A stretch of 64,000 nt of DNA from Candidatus Ruminococcus avistercoris (GTDB lineage Bacteria; Bacillota; Clostridia; Lachnospirales; Lachnospiraceae). The stretch spans positions 121,455 to 185,454 of the forward strand of contig DWVJ01000034.1 in the NCBI GenBank assembly GCA_019120315.1. The letters are read 5' to 3'. The notes beneath the pieces were generated by a model. The model saw only the letters and a program-made list of their open reading frames with translations. It did no database searches and was not told where the DNA came from. Positions 48,514 through 58,698 of the stretch are shown here, one piece after another (within the stretch, counting starts at the first letter, position 1; every line of letters starts with the position of its first letter). Position numbers and translations under genes: made by a program.

Positions 48514-49536
48514 ATGAAATGTACGATTAGAGATATTGCCAAAATGGCGGGTACCTCCCCATCCTCTGTTTCACTGGTCCTGAATAACAAACCGGGTGTC
48601 CGCAAAGAAATGCGTCAGCAGATTACGAAACTTCTGCAGGAAAATGGTTATACGCTAAGATCCCAGGAAAATGACGAAAAACAGGAGACAAAACGCATCG
48701 GGTTCATTTATTACAAAAGTTCCAACTGGATAGCCAGAAGAAAAGATAATTTTCTCCTGCGTATCCTGGATGGAGTGGAAAGCGCCTGTCAGAAGCAAAA
48801 CTGCGAATGTACAATGGTCAATGCCAATTATGACGACCTGGAAAGAGTACTGCAGGATATGACGAAGGGCAAGGTGGACGGAGTGATTTTTCTGGGGACA
48901 GAGTATGCTCACGATTCCAGAAAACTGACGGTAAACCTGGAAGTTCCCTTCCTGTGTATTGACCGGTACTTTGACGAAGAAGATTTCGACTGCATCAATA
49001 TTGACAATCTGCAGAGCCATTACCAGTCCATCCGCCATCTGATGGAGCTGGGGCACAGAAAAATCGGTTATCTGACCAGCAACCTGGAGAGCGGAGCGCT
49101 CCAGAACAGAAAAGAAGCTTTTTGCAGCGTGATGAACAAACTCGGTCTCAAGGTGTGGCCGGAACACATTATCTACCTTAGCCTGCTTCAGGAAGAAGCG
49201 GAAGAAAGCCTGGAACAGTATCTGGAAACATTTCAGGAACTGCCCACCGCATTTATTGCCTGTAATGATGTTATAGCGATCGCAGCCGTCGGCATGCTGC
49301 AGCGCGCCGGATACAAAGTTCCGGAGGATATCTCCGTTATCGGCTTTGACGACTCGGGCGTATGTGAGATGATTGTACCGCGTCTGACGACCATCCATGC
49401 TGATCTGGAACGGATGGGAAGTCTTGCAGTGGAAAGACTGAGAAACGTGATCGATCAGAAAGCTTCGGAAGTCCTGAAGATGACCATTGGAACAAGGCTG
49501 GTATGCAGGGAAACCACAGGACCGGCAAAAGAATAG
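48514..49536 (+). CDS. LacI-family transcriptional regulator
   Basis: TIRDIAKMAGTSPSSVSLVLNNKPGVRKEMRQQI HTH; SVIGFDDSGVCEMIVPRLTTI. Confidence 0.94.
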   Translation: MKCTIRDIAKMAGTSPSSVSLVLNNKPGVRKEMRQQITKLLQENGYTLRSQENDEKQETKRIGFIYYKSSNWIARRKDNFLLRILDGVESACQKQNCECTMVNANYDDLERVLQDMTKGKVDGVIFLGTEYAHDSRKLTVNLEVPFLCIDRYFDEEDFDCINIDNLQSHYQSIRHLMELGHRKIGYLTSNLESGALQNRKEAFCSVMNKLGLKVWPEHIIYLSLLQEEAEESLEQYLETFQELPTAFIACNDVIAIAAVGMLQRAGYKVPEDISVIGFDDSGVCEMIVPRLTTIHADLERMGSLAVERLRNVIDQKASEVLKMTIGTRLVCRETTGPAKE

Positions 49537-49591
49537 GCGGATGAAGGATAATTCCGTATGTACGGTTTTATCATAAAACGTGCAGGAATTG

Positions 49592-49635
49592 AAAAAGGGG
49601 AGGGTTACCGAACAAATCAGTGCGGTAACCCTCCC
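49592..49635 (-). terminator. terminator of minus-strand lipoprotein gene
   Basis: GGGAGGGTTACCG ... CGGTAACCCTCCC; T-run lies on the minus-strand side. Confidence 0.8.
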
Positions 49636-49639
49636 TTCA

Positions 49640-50344
49640 TTATGATACCTCAATCTCAAAAGACAGTTCCTCGCCTGCCAGCGCACTGTCAAAGACCAGC
49701 GTCCCTTTGGTGAAATCCGCGCTCACCTCAAAGGCAATCTGACCGGAACTGGACTGGCCTTTTTCAGCCGGCTCGGGCGATTTCAGGAAAGCGGCGTAGT
49801 AAGGGGTGCAGGCAGTATCGCCTTCCACCAGCTTAAAACTCATGCTGTCCAGCAAAAGCGCCTGGTCGGAGGAGTTGGTATAGGAGTAGTCGATTACCAC
49901 CACCTTCTCCGGATTGCTGGCGTTGTTTTCATCCCGCTCATCCGTCACCTGTGCTTTTTCTATGTTCAGTGTGCCAAGTTCCGCGCCGGATTCAGCGGTG
50001 ATCACGCAGTCCTGCTTCAGGGGCGCCGTATCGATGGCGGACAGATCCGGCACCTGGCTGTCTGTGGTGCCTTCTCCCTGGATTTCCTCCACCGGCGTCT
50101 GTTCTTCGCTGCTGTCTGCGGCAGGTTCGTTGGCATCCGGATCCGGGTCGGCGTTATCTGTGTCTTTGGCAGCGTCGCCGGAGTCTTCGGCTTCCGATTG
50201 ACTGTCCGTATCTGCAGCCGCCTGTGTCGGCGTCGGTGTGGCCGTATTCTCATTGGTATCTGTTTTCCCGCCGCCACATCCAAAGAGGGAAAACGCAAGA
50301 AGACTCACAAGAGTCAGTGTCATCAACAGTGCTTTTCTTTTCAT
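49640..50344 (-). CDS. lipoprotein with low-complexity acidic linker and C-terminal Ig-like (DUF4352/DUF5067-type) domain
   Basis: lipobox LLAFSLFGCGG; D/E/A/T-rich linker; start set at MKRKALL. Confidence 0.65.
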   Translation of the reverse strand: MKRKALLMTLTLVSLLAFSLFGCGGGKTDTNENTATPTPTQAAADTDSQSEAEDSGDAAKDTDNADPDPDANEPAADSSEEQTPVEEIQGEGTTDSQVPDLSAIDTAPLKQDCVITAESGAELGTLNIEKAQVTDERDENNASNPEKVVVIDYSYTNSSDQALLLDSMSFKLVEGDTACTPYYAAFLKSPEPAEKGQSSSGQIAFEVSADFTKGTLVFDSALAGEELSFEIEVS

Positions 50345-50499
50345 GAATTCATCATTCCTTTCTGAACAGAATTTCTGTTTCCATTGTATTGTACCAGCAC
50401 AGACCGGCTCGTGCAAGAAAAAGTGTTTGCTTTTCCTTTAAATGTGATATACTGTCATTAGCGCGAAAAGCGCCATTCATACAGAAGTGGAGGTTTCAC

Positions 50500-53427
50500 A
50501 TGAACGTTGAGAAGCTGAAAGAATATACGTTGTTAAAACAGGAGAAAATCGCGGATATCCGTTCCATGGGATATCTGCTGCGTCATGATAAAAGCGGGGC
50601 CAGAGTGATGGTTCTGGAAAATGATGATGAGAATAAGGTGTTCAACATCGCCTTTCGCACGCCGCCGGCGGACAGTACAGGGGTGCCCCACATTCTGGAG
50701 CACAGCGTGCTGTGCGGGTCCCGGAAATTTCCTCTGAAGGATCCCTTTGTGGAACTGGTGAAAGGGTCTTTGAATACCTTTCTCAATGCCATGACTTATC
50801 CGGATAAGACCATGTATCCCGTGGCCAGCTGCAATGATCAGGATTTCAGAAACCTGATGGACGTCTATCTGGATGCGGTGTTTTATCCCAATATTTATCA
50901 GAAGGAAGAGATTTTTCGTCAGGAAGGGTGGCATTATGAGCTGAAGGATGTGAAAGATCCCATTACTTATAACGGAGTGGTGTACAACGAGATGAAAGGT
51001 GTGTTTTCCTCGCCGGAAGAGATGATGGAGCGGGAGATCTTCAATACCCTTTTCCCCGATACGGCCTATGGAGTGGAGTCCGGCGGCGATCCCCAGGTGA
51101 TTCCGCAGCTGACGTATGAAGCTTTCCTGGATTTTCACCGCAGATATTATCATCCCTCCAACAGCTATATCTATCTCTATGGCGACATGGATATGGAAGA
51201 GCGGCTGACCTGGCTGGACAGAGAATACCTCAGCCATTTCGATACGTTTGAAGTGGATTCCCGGATTGCTTTGCAGCCATCTTTTGACCGGCCGGTGGAA
51301 AAGGAAATCTATTATCCCATCGGCGACAATGAACCGGAGGAGGACAACACCTATCTGACCTGGAACGTGGTGACGGGCGACGGGCTGGATGTGGAGCGCA
51401 ACACCGCCTTTGAAATCCTGGAGTACGCCCTTTTGTCGGCGCCGGGCGCGCCCCTGAAACAGGCCCTCCTGGACGCCGGAATCGGCAAGGATGTGATGGG
51501 TTCCTATGAGGATGGCATCCTGCAGCCTTTCTTTTCCATCGTGGCGAAGAATGCCAATGAAAAGGATCGGGAACGGTTTTGCAGTCTGATCGAAGAGACC
51601 CTTGCCAGTCTGGCAGAAAAGGGGATCAACCGCAAAGCGCTGGAAGCCGGCATCAACTATTTCGAATTCCGTTTCCGGGAGGCGGATTATTCCTCCTTCC
51701 CCAAGGGACTGATGTACGGTATCGACGTCTTTGACAGCTGGCTTTATGATGAGGACAAACCCTTTGATTATCTGCGTCAGCTGCAGATCTTCGACGGACT
51801 GAAAAAGAAAATGACAGAAGGGTACTTTGAGAATCTGGTGAAAACGTGTCTTTTGGGCAGCAGCCATCGGGCGGTACTCACCGTAAAACCGCAAAAGGGG
51901 CTGGCACGGGAAAGAGAAAAACAGCTGGAGGATCAGCTGGCGGCATATAAAGCTTCCTTAAATGAAGAACAGCTGCAGCAGCTGGCAAGGCAGACCAGGG
52001 CGCTGACGAAGTACCAGGAAGCGCCGGAGACGCCGGAGGCGCTGGCCTCCATTCCCATGCTGAAAAGGCAGGATATCAAAAGAGAAGGACCGAAACTTTA
52101 CAATGAAGAGTGCAGCCTGGATGATGTTCCGGTGCTGTATCATGAGATTCCCACCAACGGAATCAGCTATCTGATCCTTCTGTTTGATACGGACAAGGTT
52201 CCAAAGGAACTGATTCCCTATCTGGGACTGTTAAAGGCAGTGCTGGGTTACGTGGATACGGAGCACTACAGTTACGATGAACTGTTTAATGAAATCAACG
52301 CCAACTCCGGCGGAATCCTCTGCGGCATGCATATCCTGTCCCGGCCGGATGATCTGCAGTCCTGCCGCGGCATGTTCGGCATCAAGGCAAAATGTCTGTA
52401 TTCTCAGGTGGGATTCGTATTCCGGATGATCGAGGAGATCCTCACCACCTCCCGGCTGGATGATGAAAAAAGGCTGTATGAGATTATCGCCCAGCAGAAA
52501 TCCCGGCTGCAGATGGCCATACCGGGTTCCGGCCACACCTCGGCGGTTTCCCGGCTGACTTCCTATTATTCCCCCAGCGGCTGTCTGCAGGAGCAGATCA
52601 GCGGCATCGGTTACTATAAATTTATCGAAAAACTGGAAGAACAGTATGAAAGCTGCAAGGAAGAGATTATCGCCAACCTGAAAGAGCTGATGAAATATAT
52701 TTTCCGCCGGGAGAATTTTCATATTGATTACACGGCGGACCGGGAAGGTTTCCGGGTTTTGGAAGAAAGCATTCCGCAGCTTGACAGTATGCTCTGCAAC
52801 GAACCGGTGGAGGAACGAACCGTTTCCTTTGTCCCGGAAAAGAAAAACGAGGGCTTTATGACTTCGGGACAGGTACAGTATGTGGCGGTGGGCGGCAATT
52901 TCAAAAAAGCCGGCTATCCTTACACGGGAGCGCTGCAGATCCTGCGGATGATCATGAGTTACGACTATCTCTGGAACAATATCCGTGTCAAAGGCGGAGC
53001 CTACGGCTGCATGAGCGGGTTTAAACGCACCGGAGACGCCTACTTTGTGTCCTACCGGGATCCCCATCTGGAAAAAACCATTTCCGTCTACGAAGGCATT
53101 CCGGATTACCTGCGCAGCTTTACGGCGGATGAGAGGGAGATGACCAAGTATATCATCGGTACCGTCAGCGGACTGGATACGCCGCTTACCCCCCAGGGGA
53201 AAGGGATGCTCTCCTTCCACGCTTACTATGCGGGCGTGACACGGGAACAGATGCAAAAAGAAAGAGATGAGATCCTGAACGCGGATGAAAAAGATATACG
53301 CAGACTGGCGGATATCGTGGAGGCGGTGCTTGAGCAGGGCAATCTGTGCGTCATCGGCAGCGAAGCCGCCATTGAAAAGAATGAAGAAAGATTCCTGTCT
53401 GTAAAGCATCTGATCGGACAGGAATGA
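50500..53427 (+). CDS. insulinase (M16C) family metallopeptidase, presequence-protease-like
   Basis: GVPHILEHSVLCGSRKFPLKDPFVELVKGSLNTFLNAMTYPDKTMYPVAS (HxxEH). Confidence 0.93.
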   Translation: MNVEKLKEYTLLKQEKIADIRSMGYLLRHDKSGARVMVLENDDENKVFNIAFRTPPADSTGVPHILEHSVLCGSRKFPLKDPFVELVKGSLNTFLNAMTYPDKTMYPVASCNDQDFRNLMDVYLDAVFYPNIYQKEEIFRQEGWHYELKDVKDPITYNGVVYNEMKGVFSSPEEMMEREIFNTLFPDTAYGVESGGDPQVIPQLTYEAFLDFHRRYYHPSNSYIYLYGDMDMEERLTWLDREYLSHFDTFEVDSRIALQPSFDRPVEKEIYYPIGDNEPEEDNTYLTWNVVTGDGLDVERNTAFEILEYALLSAPGAPLKQALLDAGIGKDVMGSYEDGILQPFFSIVAKNANEKDRERFCSLIEETLASLAEKGINRKALEAGINYFEFRFREADYSSFPKGLMYGIDVFDSWLYDEDKPFDYLRQLQIFDGLKKKMTEGYFENLVKTCLLGSSHRAVLTVKPQKGLAREREKQLEDQLAAYKASLNEEQLQQLARQTRALTKYQEAPETPEALASIPMLKRQDIKREGPKLYNEECSLDDVPVLYHEIPTNGISYLILLFDTDKVPKELIPYLGLLKAVLGYVDTEHYSYDELFNEINANSGGILCGMHILSRPDDLQSCRGMFGIKAKCLYSQVGFVFRMIEEILTTSRLDDEKRLYEIIAQQKSRLQMAIPGSGHTSAVSRLTSYYSPSGCLQEQISGIGYYKFIEKLEEQYESCKEEIIANLKELMKYIFRRENFHIDYTADREGFRVLEESIPQLDSMLCNEPVEERTVSFVPEKKNEGFMTSGQVQYVAVGGNFKKAGYPYTGALQILRMIMSYDYLWNNIRVKGGAYGCMSGFKRTGDAYFVSYRDPHLEKTISVYEGIPDYLRSFTADEREMTKYIIGTVSGLDTPLTPQGKGMLSFHAYYAGVTREQMQKERDEILNADEKDIRRLADIVEAVLEQGNLCVIGSEAAIEKNEERFLSVKHLIGQE

Positions 53428-53439
53428 CGAGGATACAGT

Positions 53440-54348
53440 ATGGAAAAAAAGGAACATAAATCAGGATTTGCGGCCATCATCGGCCGGCCAAACGTGGGGA
53501 AATCCACCCTGATGAACCAGCTGGTGGGACAGAAGATCGCCATCACATCCAAAAAGCCCCAGACTACCCGCAATCGGATCCAGACGGTTTACACCTGCGA
53601 ACAGGGACAGATCATTTTCCTGGACACGCCGGGGATCCACAAAGCGAAAACCCGGCTGGGCGAGTACATGGTGGACGTGGCCTCCAGAACGCTCAAAGAT
53701 GTGGATGTGATCCTCTGGCTGGTGGAACCTTCCGACTATATTGGACCCGGCGACCGGCATATCGCCGGACAGCTGGGGAGCGTTCGCCTGCCGGTGATTC
53801 TGGTGATCAACAAAATCGATACGGTAAAAAAAGAAGAGATTCTGCCCTTTATCGACGCGTATCGGAAGCTGTATGATTTTGACGAAATCATTCCCGTCTC
53901 CGCGCTGCGGGGAATAAATACCGACGATATCATCGAGACGATTTTCAAATACCTGCCCTACGGCCCACGGTATTACGATGAGGATGTGGTTACCGATCAG
54001 CCGGTGCGCCAGATCGTGGCGGAGATTATCCGGGAGAAGGCGCTGCATGCGCTGGATGACGAAATCCCCCACGGTATCGCCGTCTCTGTGGATCTGATGA
54101 AAAAACGTCCCAGAGGTTCGGTCACCGACATCGATGCCACCATCGTCTGCGAGAAGGAGTCCCATAAAGGCATCATCATCGGCAAGCAGGGCGCCATGCT
54201 GAAAAAGATCGGCAGCAACGCCCGCTACGAGATCGAGCGTCTGGTGGAAGGAAAGGTCAATCTGAAGCTGTGGGTGAAGGTGAAAAAAGACTGGAGGGAC
54301 AGCGATTTTCTCATAAAAAATTTCGGCTACGACAGGAAAGAAGTATAG
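53440..54348 (+). CDS. era: GTPase Era
   Basis: IIGRPNVGKSTLMNQLVGQKIAITSKKPQTTRNRI; C-terminal KH domain. Confidence 0.96.
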   Translation: MEKKEHKSGFAAIIGRPNVGKSTLMNQLVGQKIAITSKKPQTTRNRIQTVYTCEQGQIIFLDTPGIHKAKTRLGEYMVDVASRTLKDVDVILWLVEPSDYIGPGDRHIAGQLGSVRLPVILVINKIDTVKKEEILPFIDAYRKLYDFDEIIPVSALRGINTDDIIETIFKYLPYGPRYYDEDVVTDQPVRQIVAEIIREKALHALDDEIPHGIAVSVDLMKKRPRGSVTDIDATIVCEKESHKGIIIGKQGAMLKKIGSNARYEIERLVEGKVNLKLWVKVKKDWRDSDFLIKNFGYDRKEV

Positions 54349-54354
54349 AAAACC

Positions 54355-55098
54355 ATGAATGGACCTGTAACGGTAAACGGCGTCGTCCTGCTGGCGGCGC
54401 CTTCGGGCGAATACGATAAACGGCTGGTACTGCTGACGAAGGAGAGGGGAAAGATCACCGCCTTTGCCAGGGGCGCCAGAAAAAGCAACAGTCCGCTGCT
54501 GGCGGCGGCCAATCCCTTTGTCTTCGCCACATTTTATGTCTATGAGGGGCGTACGGCCTACAATCTGTACCAGGCGGAGATCCATCACCATTTCACCGAT
54601 CTGGCCCGGGAGATACCGGGCGTGTACTACGGCTTTTACTTTCTGGAGTTCGCCGACTACTACGGCCGGGAAGGGGTGGACGGTTCCTCCATGGTCAATC
54701 TTCTGTTTGTGGCGCTGAAAAGTCTCGGGAATCCAAAGATATCCAATGAACTGGTGCGGTACGTCTACGAACTGAAGCTGATGGTGTTAAACGGGGAATA
54801 TCCCCAGGTGTTTGCCTGCGGCGGCTGCGGGACAAAAGAGGATCTGAGATATTTCAGCGTGGAGGAAAGCAGCGTATTCTGCGGTGGCTGCGGGGCGGCG
54901 CGCCGGAGGAAAATTCCGTTGTCCCCCTCCCTTCTTTATACGATCCAGTATGTTATCGCCGCTCCGCTGGAGAAACTTTATACCTTTACCGTCACCGATG
55001 AGGTGCTCTCATCCCTGGCTTCTTTAATGAAAGATTACGTGAAACGGTACACGGATAAAAGATTCAAAAGTCTGGAAATACTGGAAATGATGTGTTGA
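54355..55098 (+). CDS. recO: DNA repair protein RecO
   Basis: VNGVVLLAAPSGEYDKRLVLLTKERGKITAFARGARKSNSPLLAAANPF; CGGCG...CGGCG cluster; follows era. Confidence 0.93.
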   Translation: MNGPVTVNGVVLLAAPSGEYDKRLVLLTKERGKITAFARGARKSNSPLLAAANPFVFATFYVYEGRTAYNLYQAEIHHHFTDLAREIPGVYYGFYFLEFADYYGREGVDGSSMVNLLFVALKSLGNPKISNELVRYVYELKLMVLNGEYPQVFACGGCGTKEDLRYFSVEESSVFCGGCGAARRRKIPLSPSLLYTIQYVIAAPLEKLYTFTVTDEVLSSLASLMKDYVKRYTDKRFKSLEILEMMC

Positions 55099-55123
55099 AA
55101 ATATGGCCGTCTGCGGTTATAAT
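55095..55123 (+). promoter_or_regulatory. promoter overlapping the recO stop codon
   Basis: TTGAAA - 17 nt - TATAAT. Confidence 0.6.
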
Positions 55124-55156
55124 CTAGGATAGACTTAAGCTGAGGAGGCATATGTT

Positions 55157-55780
55157 GTGAAAAAATACATAGCGCTTTTGGCCGGCATATCCATCGTGCT
55201 TCTCACCGGCTGCGGCTCCGGGGCGGATCAAAGCACGGTTTCCATAGATGGAAAAGGCAAAGTGACGGCCATGACGGTGGAATCCTTTGACAAATCCTGG
55301 TATGATTTCGGGGAGCTGGAACAAACCGTTGACCAGGCAGTGGCCGACTACAACGGACAGCATGAAAAAAATTCTATCCGGGTCAAAACCTGCAAACAGG
55401 ATGAAAAAGCACAGACGGTCACCGTGACGCTGGAGTATGCGTCCTGCGAAGACTACCGGGCGTTCAATCAAAGAGAACTGTACCGGGGGACGGTAAAGGA
55501 AACACAGGAAGAATACGGCCTTCCGGAGGTGTTCCTGGACCGGAAAGAGAAAGAGGTGCAGGCGAAGGCGGTTCTGGCAGATCATCCCGACGCCCAGGCA
55601 ATCCTGCTGCAGGAGCCGGTGACGGTAAAGACGCCGGAAGAGATCCTGTATGTCAGCGGCAACGTAACGATCACGGGCGAGAACACGGCCCGGGTGGAGG
55701 ACGACGGGATGCAGGACAATGAAAACGCGGATACCAGCATCTATGAGTATGCCTATATCATATATCTCAATGAAAAATAA
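55157..55780 (+). CDS. uncharacterised lipoprotein
   Basis: lipobox IVLLTGCGS. Confidence 0.65.
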   Translation: MKKYIALLAGISIVLLTGCGSGADQSTVSIDGKGKVTAMTVESFDKSWYDFGELEQTVDQAVADYNGQHEKNSIRVKTCKQDEKAQTVTVTLEYASCEDYRAFNQRELYRGTVKETQEEYGLPEVFLDRKEKEVQAKAVLADHPDAQAILLQEPVTVKTPEEILYVSGNVTITGENTARVEDDGMQDNENADTSIYEYAYIIYLNEK

Positions 55781-55800
55781 AGAAAAAGAGGAGAACAGTG

Positions 55801-57195
55801 ATGGAAAAAACAATGGACAAAATCGTCGCCCTGGCGAAATCCAGAGGATTCGTATATCCGGGGTCTGAAATCTACGGAGGACTGGCCAACACCTGGGATT
55901 ACGGCAATCTGGGCGTGGAACTGAAAAACAATGTTAAACGGGCCTGGTGGAAAAAATTTATCCAGGAAAATCCCTACAATGTAGGCGTGGACTGCGCGAT
56001 TTTGATGAATCCCCAGACCTGGGTGGCCTCCGGTCATCTGGGCGGATTCTCCGATCCGCTGATGGACTGCCGGGAATGCCACGAGCGTTTCCGTGCCGAC
56101 CAGCTGATCGAAAACTTCAGCAAGGAACACGGCATTACCCTGGAAACTTCTGTGGACGCCTGGAGCCAGGAGCAGATGCGGGACTTCATCGAGGAGCATC
56201 AGATTCCCTGTCCCACCTGCGGCAAACACAATTTTACCGATATCCGTCAGTTCAACCTGATGTTTAAGACTTTCCAGGGCGTGACAGAAGACGCAAAAAA
56301 TACCGTATACTTAAGACCGGAGACGGCGCAGGGTATCTTTGTCAATTTCAAGAATGTACAGAGAACCTCCCGCAAGAAGATTCCCTTTGGAATCGGACAG
56401 ATCGGAAAATCCTTCCGCAACGAGATCACACCCGGAAACTTCACCTTCCGTACCCGTGAGTTCGAGCAGATGGAACTGGAGTTTTTCTGTGAGCCGGATA
56501 CCGACCTGGAATGGTTTGCCTACTGGAAGAGTTTCTGCCTGAACTGGCTGAAAGAACTGGGATTAAAAGACGAGGAGATCCGGGTAAGAGATCATGAACC
56601 GGAGGAACTTTCCTTCTACAGCAAGGCCACCACAGACGTGGAATTTCTCTTCCCCTTCGGCTGGGGCGAGCTGTGGGGAATCGCCGACCGTACCGATTAT
56701 GACCTGACCCAGCATCAGAATACTTCCGGTCAGGATCTGACCTACTTTGACGATGAGAAAAAGATCAAATATGTTCCTTATGTAATCGAGCCCTCCCTGG
56801 GCGCCGACCGTATGGTGCTGGCCTTCCTGTGCAGCGCCTATGACGAGGAAGTGCTGGACGCCGAGAAAAACGATGTGCGTACCGTACTGCATTTCCACCC
56901 GGCGCTGGCTCCGGTGAAGGTGGGCGTGCTGCCCCTGTCCAAGAAACTGAACGAGGGCGCGCTTAAAATCTATGATATGCTCAGCAAAACCTACAACTGC
57001 GAATATGACGACAGAGGAAATATCGGCAAACGGTACCGCCGTCAGGATGAGATCGGTACGCCGTACTGTGTGACTTACGATTTTGAGTCGGAGACAGACG
57101 GCGCCGTGACGGTCCGCGACCGGGATACCATGGAGCAGGAGCGGATCAAAATTGAGGATCTGGAGAGTTATCTGGCTGAGAAATTGCGCTTTTGA
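55801..57195 (+). CDS. glyS: glycyl-tRNA synthetase (single-chain class II)
   Basis: [54 protein letters not shown]. Confidence 0.95.
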   Translation: MEKTMDKIVALAKSRGFVYPGSEIYGGLANTWDYGNLGVELKNNVKRAWWKKFIQENPYNVGVDCAILMNPQTWVASGHLGGFSDPLMDCRECHERFRADQLIENFSKEHGITLETSVDAWSQEQMRDFIEEHQIPCPTCGKHNFTDIRQFNLMFKTFQGVTEDAKNTVYLRPETAQGIFVNFKNVQRTSRKKIPFGIGQIGKSFRNEITPGNFTFRTREFEQMELEFFCEPDTDLEWFAYWKSFCLNWLKELGLKDEEIRVRDHEPEELSFYSKATTDVEFLFPFGWGELWGIADRTDYDLTQHQNTSGQDLTYFDDEKKIKYVPYVIEPSLGADRMVLAFLCSAYDEEVLDAEKNDVRTVLHFHPALAPVKVGVLPLSKKLNEGALKIYDMLSKTYNCEYDDRGNIGKRYRRQDEIGTPYCVTYDFESETDGAVTVRDRDTMEQERIKIEDLESYLAEKLRF

Positions 57196-57205
57196 CGAAA
57201 AACTG

Positions 57206-57234
57206 TTGTCTAAAACTGCGGTTTTTGCTATAAT
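57206..57234 (+). promoter_or_regulatory. promoter for PFK gene
   Basis: TTGTCT - 17 nt - TATAAT. Confidence 0.6.
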
Positions 57235-57283
57235 CAATCGTGGAGAAGTGATATCTATTTAATCATTTAGGAGGAATATTACT

Positions 57284-58537
57284 ATGGCAAAGAAAAATAT
57301 TGTTGTAGGTCAGTCCGGCGGACCGACTGCTGTTATCAACTCCAGCCTTGCAGGCGTTATCGCAGCAGCCAGAGATCTGGGATATGACAAAATTTACGGC
57401 ATGCATCACGGAATCCAGGGATTTTTAAATGAAGATCTGGTGGATATTTCCGAGTATGTAAAGGACAAAAACGACATCGAAATGCTCAAGAGAACACCTT
57501 CCGCGTTTCTGGGATCCTGCCGTTTCAAACTGCCGAAGATCGAGGGCAACGAAGCGACTTACGACAAGATTTTTGAAATCATGGAAAAAAATGACATTGA
57601 ATGTCTGTTCTATATCGGCGGAAACGATTCTATGGACACCATCAAAATGCTTTCCGATTATGCCGAACTGAAAGGCAAAAAGCAAAGATTCATGGGTGTT
57701 CCCAAAACCATCGACAATGACCTGCCCATCACAGACCATACGCCGGGTTACGGTTCTGCCGCAAAATATATCGCATCCTCACTGAAAGAAGTGATCCGTG
57801 ACAACTCCAGCTTCGGTATCGAGAAACCGACCGTAGTGGTTGTGGAGATCATGGGACGTCACGCAGGATGGCTGACCGCTGCCGCAGCGCTCTCCAGAGG
57901 CGAGGACTGTGAAGGACCGGATATGATCTATCTGCCGGAGACCGATTTCGATATGGACGACTTCATGGCAAGAGTGAAAAAACTTTCTGAAGAGAAGAGC
58001 TCTGTTGTCATCGCCGTATCCGAAGGTATCAAACTGGCTGACGGCCGTTTCGTATGCGAGCTGGGAAGCGCTTCCGATTATGTGGACGCTTTCGGCCACA
58101 AACAGCTGTCCGGCTGCGCAGTGGTACTGGCTAACAAGATTCAGGCGGAACTGGGCCTGAAATCCCGCGCCATCGAGTACTCCACTCTGCAAAGAGCGGC
58201 AACTCACCTGGCATCTCTGACCGACATCAACGAAGCCTTCAACGCCGGCTACGAAGCCTGCAAGGCTGCTGATGACGGAAAGACCGGCATGATGGTTACC
58301 ATCGAAGTGGTAAACCGCGAGCCCTATCAGGTAACCTACAATATCTATGATATCCATGCCATTGCAAACGTGGAAAGACCGGTACCGGCCGAGTGGATTA
58401 CCAAAGACGGTACAGACTTAAGCGACGAGTATATCAAATATGCACGTCCGCTGATCATGGGCGAACTGCAGCCTGTGATGGTAGACGGTCTGCCAAGACA
58501 TCTGGTAATGAACAAATCTACCTACAGAAATAAATAA
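57284..58537 (+). CDS. pfp: 6-phosphofructokinase, predicted PPi-dependent
   Basis: GQSGGPTAVINSSL; IGGNDS; GVPKTIDNDLP; EIMGRHAGWLTAA; the GGND and PKTIDND residues fit the PPi-type clade. Confidence 0.88.
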   Translation: MAKKNIVVGQSGGPTAVINSSLAGVIAAARDLGYDKIYGMHHGIQGFLNEDLVDISEYVKDKNDIEMLKRTPSAFLGSCRFKLPKIEGNEATYDKIFEIMEKNDIECLFYIGGNDSMDTIKMLSDYAELKGKKQRFMGVPKTIDNDLPITDHTPGYGSAAKYIASSLKEVIRDNSSFGIEKPTVVVVEIMGRHAGWLTAAAALSRGEDCEGPDMIYLPETDFDMDDFMARVKKLSEEKSSVVIAVSEGIKLADGRFVCELGSASDYVDAFGHKQLSGCAVVLANKIQAELGLKSRAIEYSTLQRAATHLASLTDINEAFNAGYEACKAADDGKTGMMVTIEVVNREPYQVTYNIYDIHAIANVERPVPAEWITKDGTDLSDEYIKYARPLIMGELQPVMVDGLPRHLVMNKSTYRNK

Positions 58538-58549
58538 GCATCGTAGCGA

Positions 58550-58586
58550 AAATCCGCTGCCTGAGATCAGGCGGCGGATTTTTTTT
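58550..58586 (+). terminator. terminator of PFK gene
   Basis: AATCCGC t GCCT gagatc AGGC g GCGGATT TTTTTT. Confidence 0.85.
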
Positions 58587-58636
58587 ATTCAACACAGAAA
58601 TTTTGTTATAAATGCACAAGGATTAGCAGAATTTTC

Positions 58637-58664
58637 TTGACTGACCTGTCAGATATGTTAGAAT
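58637..58664 (+). promoter_or_regulatory. promoter for ppdK
   Basis: TTGACT - 16 nt - TAGAAT. Confidence 0.55.
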
Positions 58665-58698
58665 GAAAGATAGAAATACCCCTTAAGGAGGAAATTTA

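Noticed and set aside
50533-51894. 453-aa minus-strand ORF inside the M16 peptidase gene
   Set aside because: Antisense to a gene with a clear HxxEH peptidase motif.
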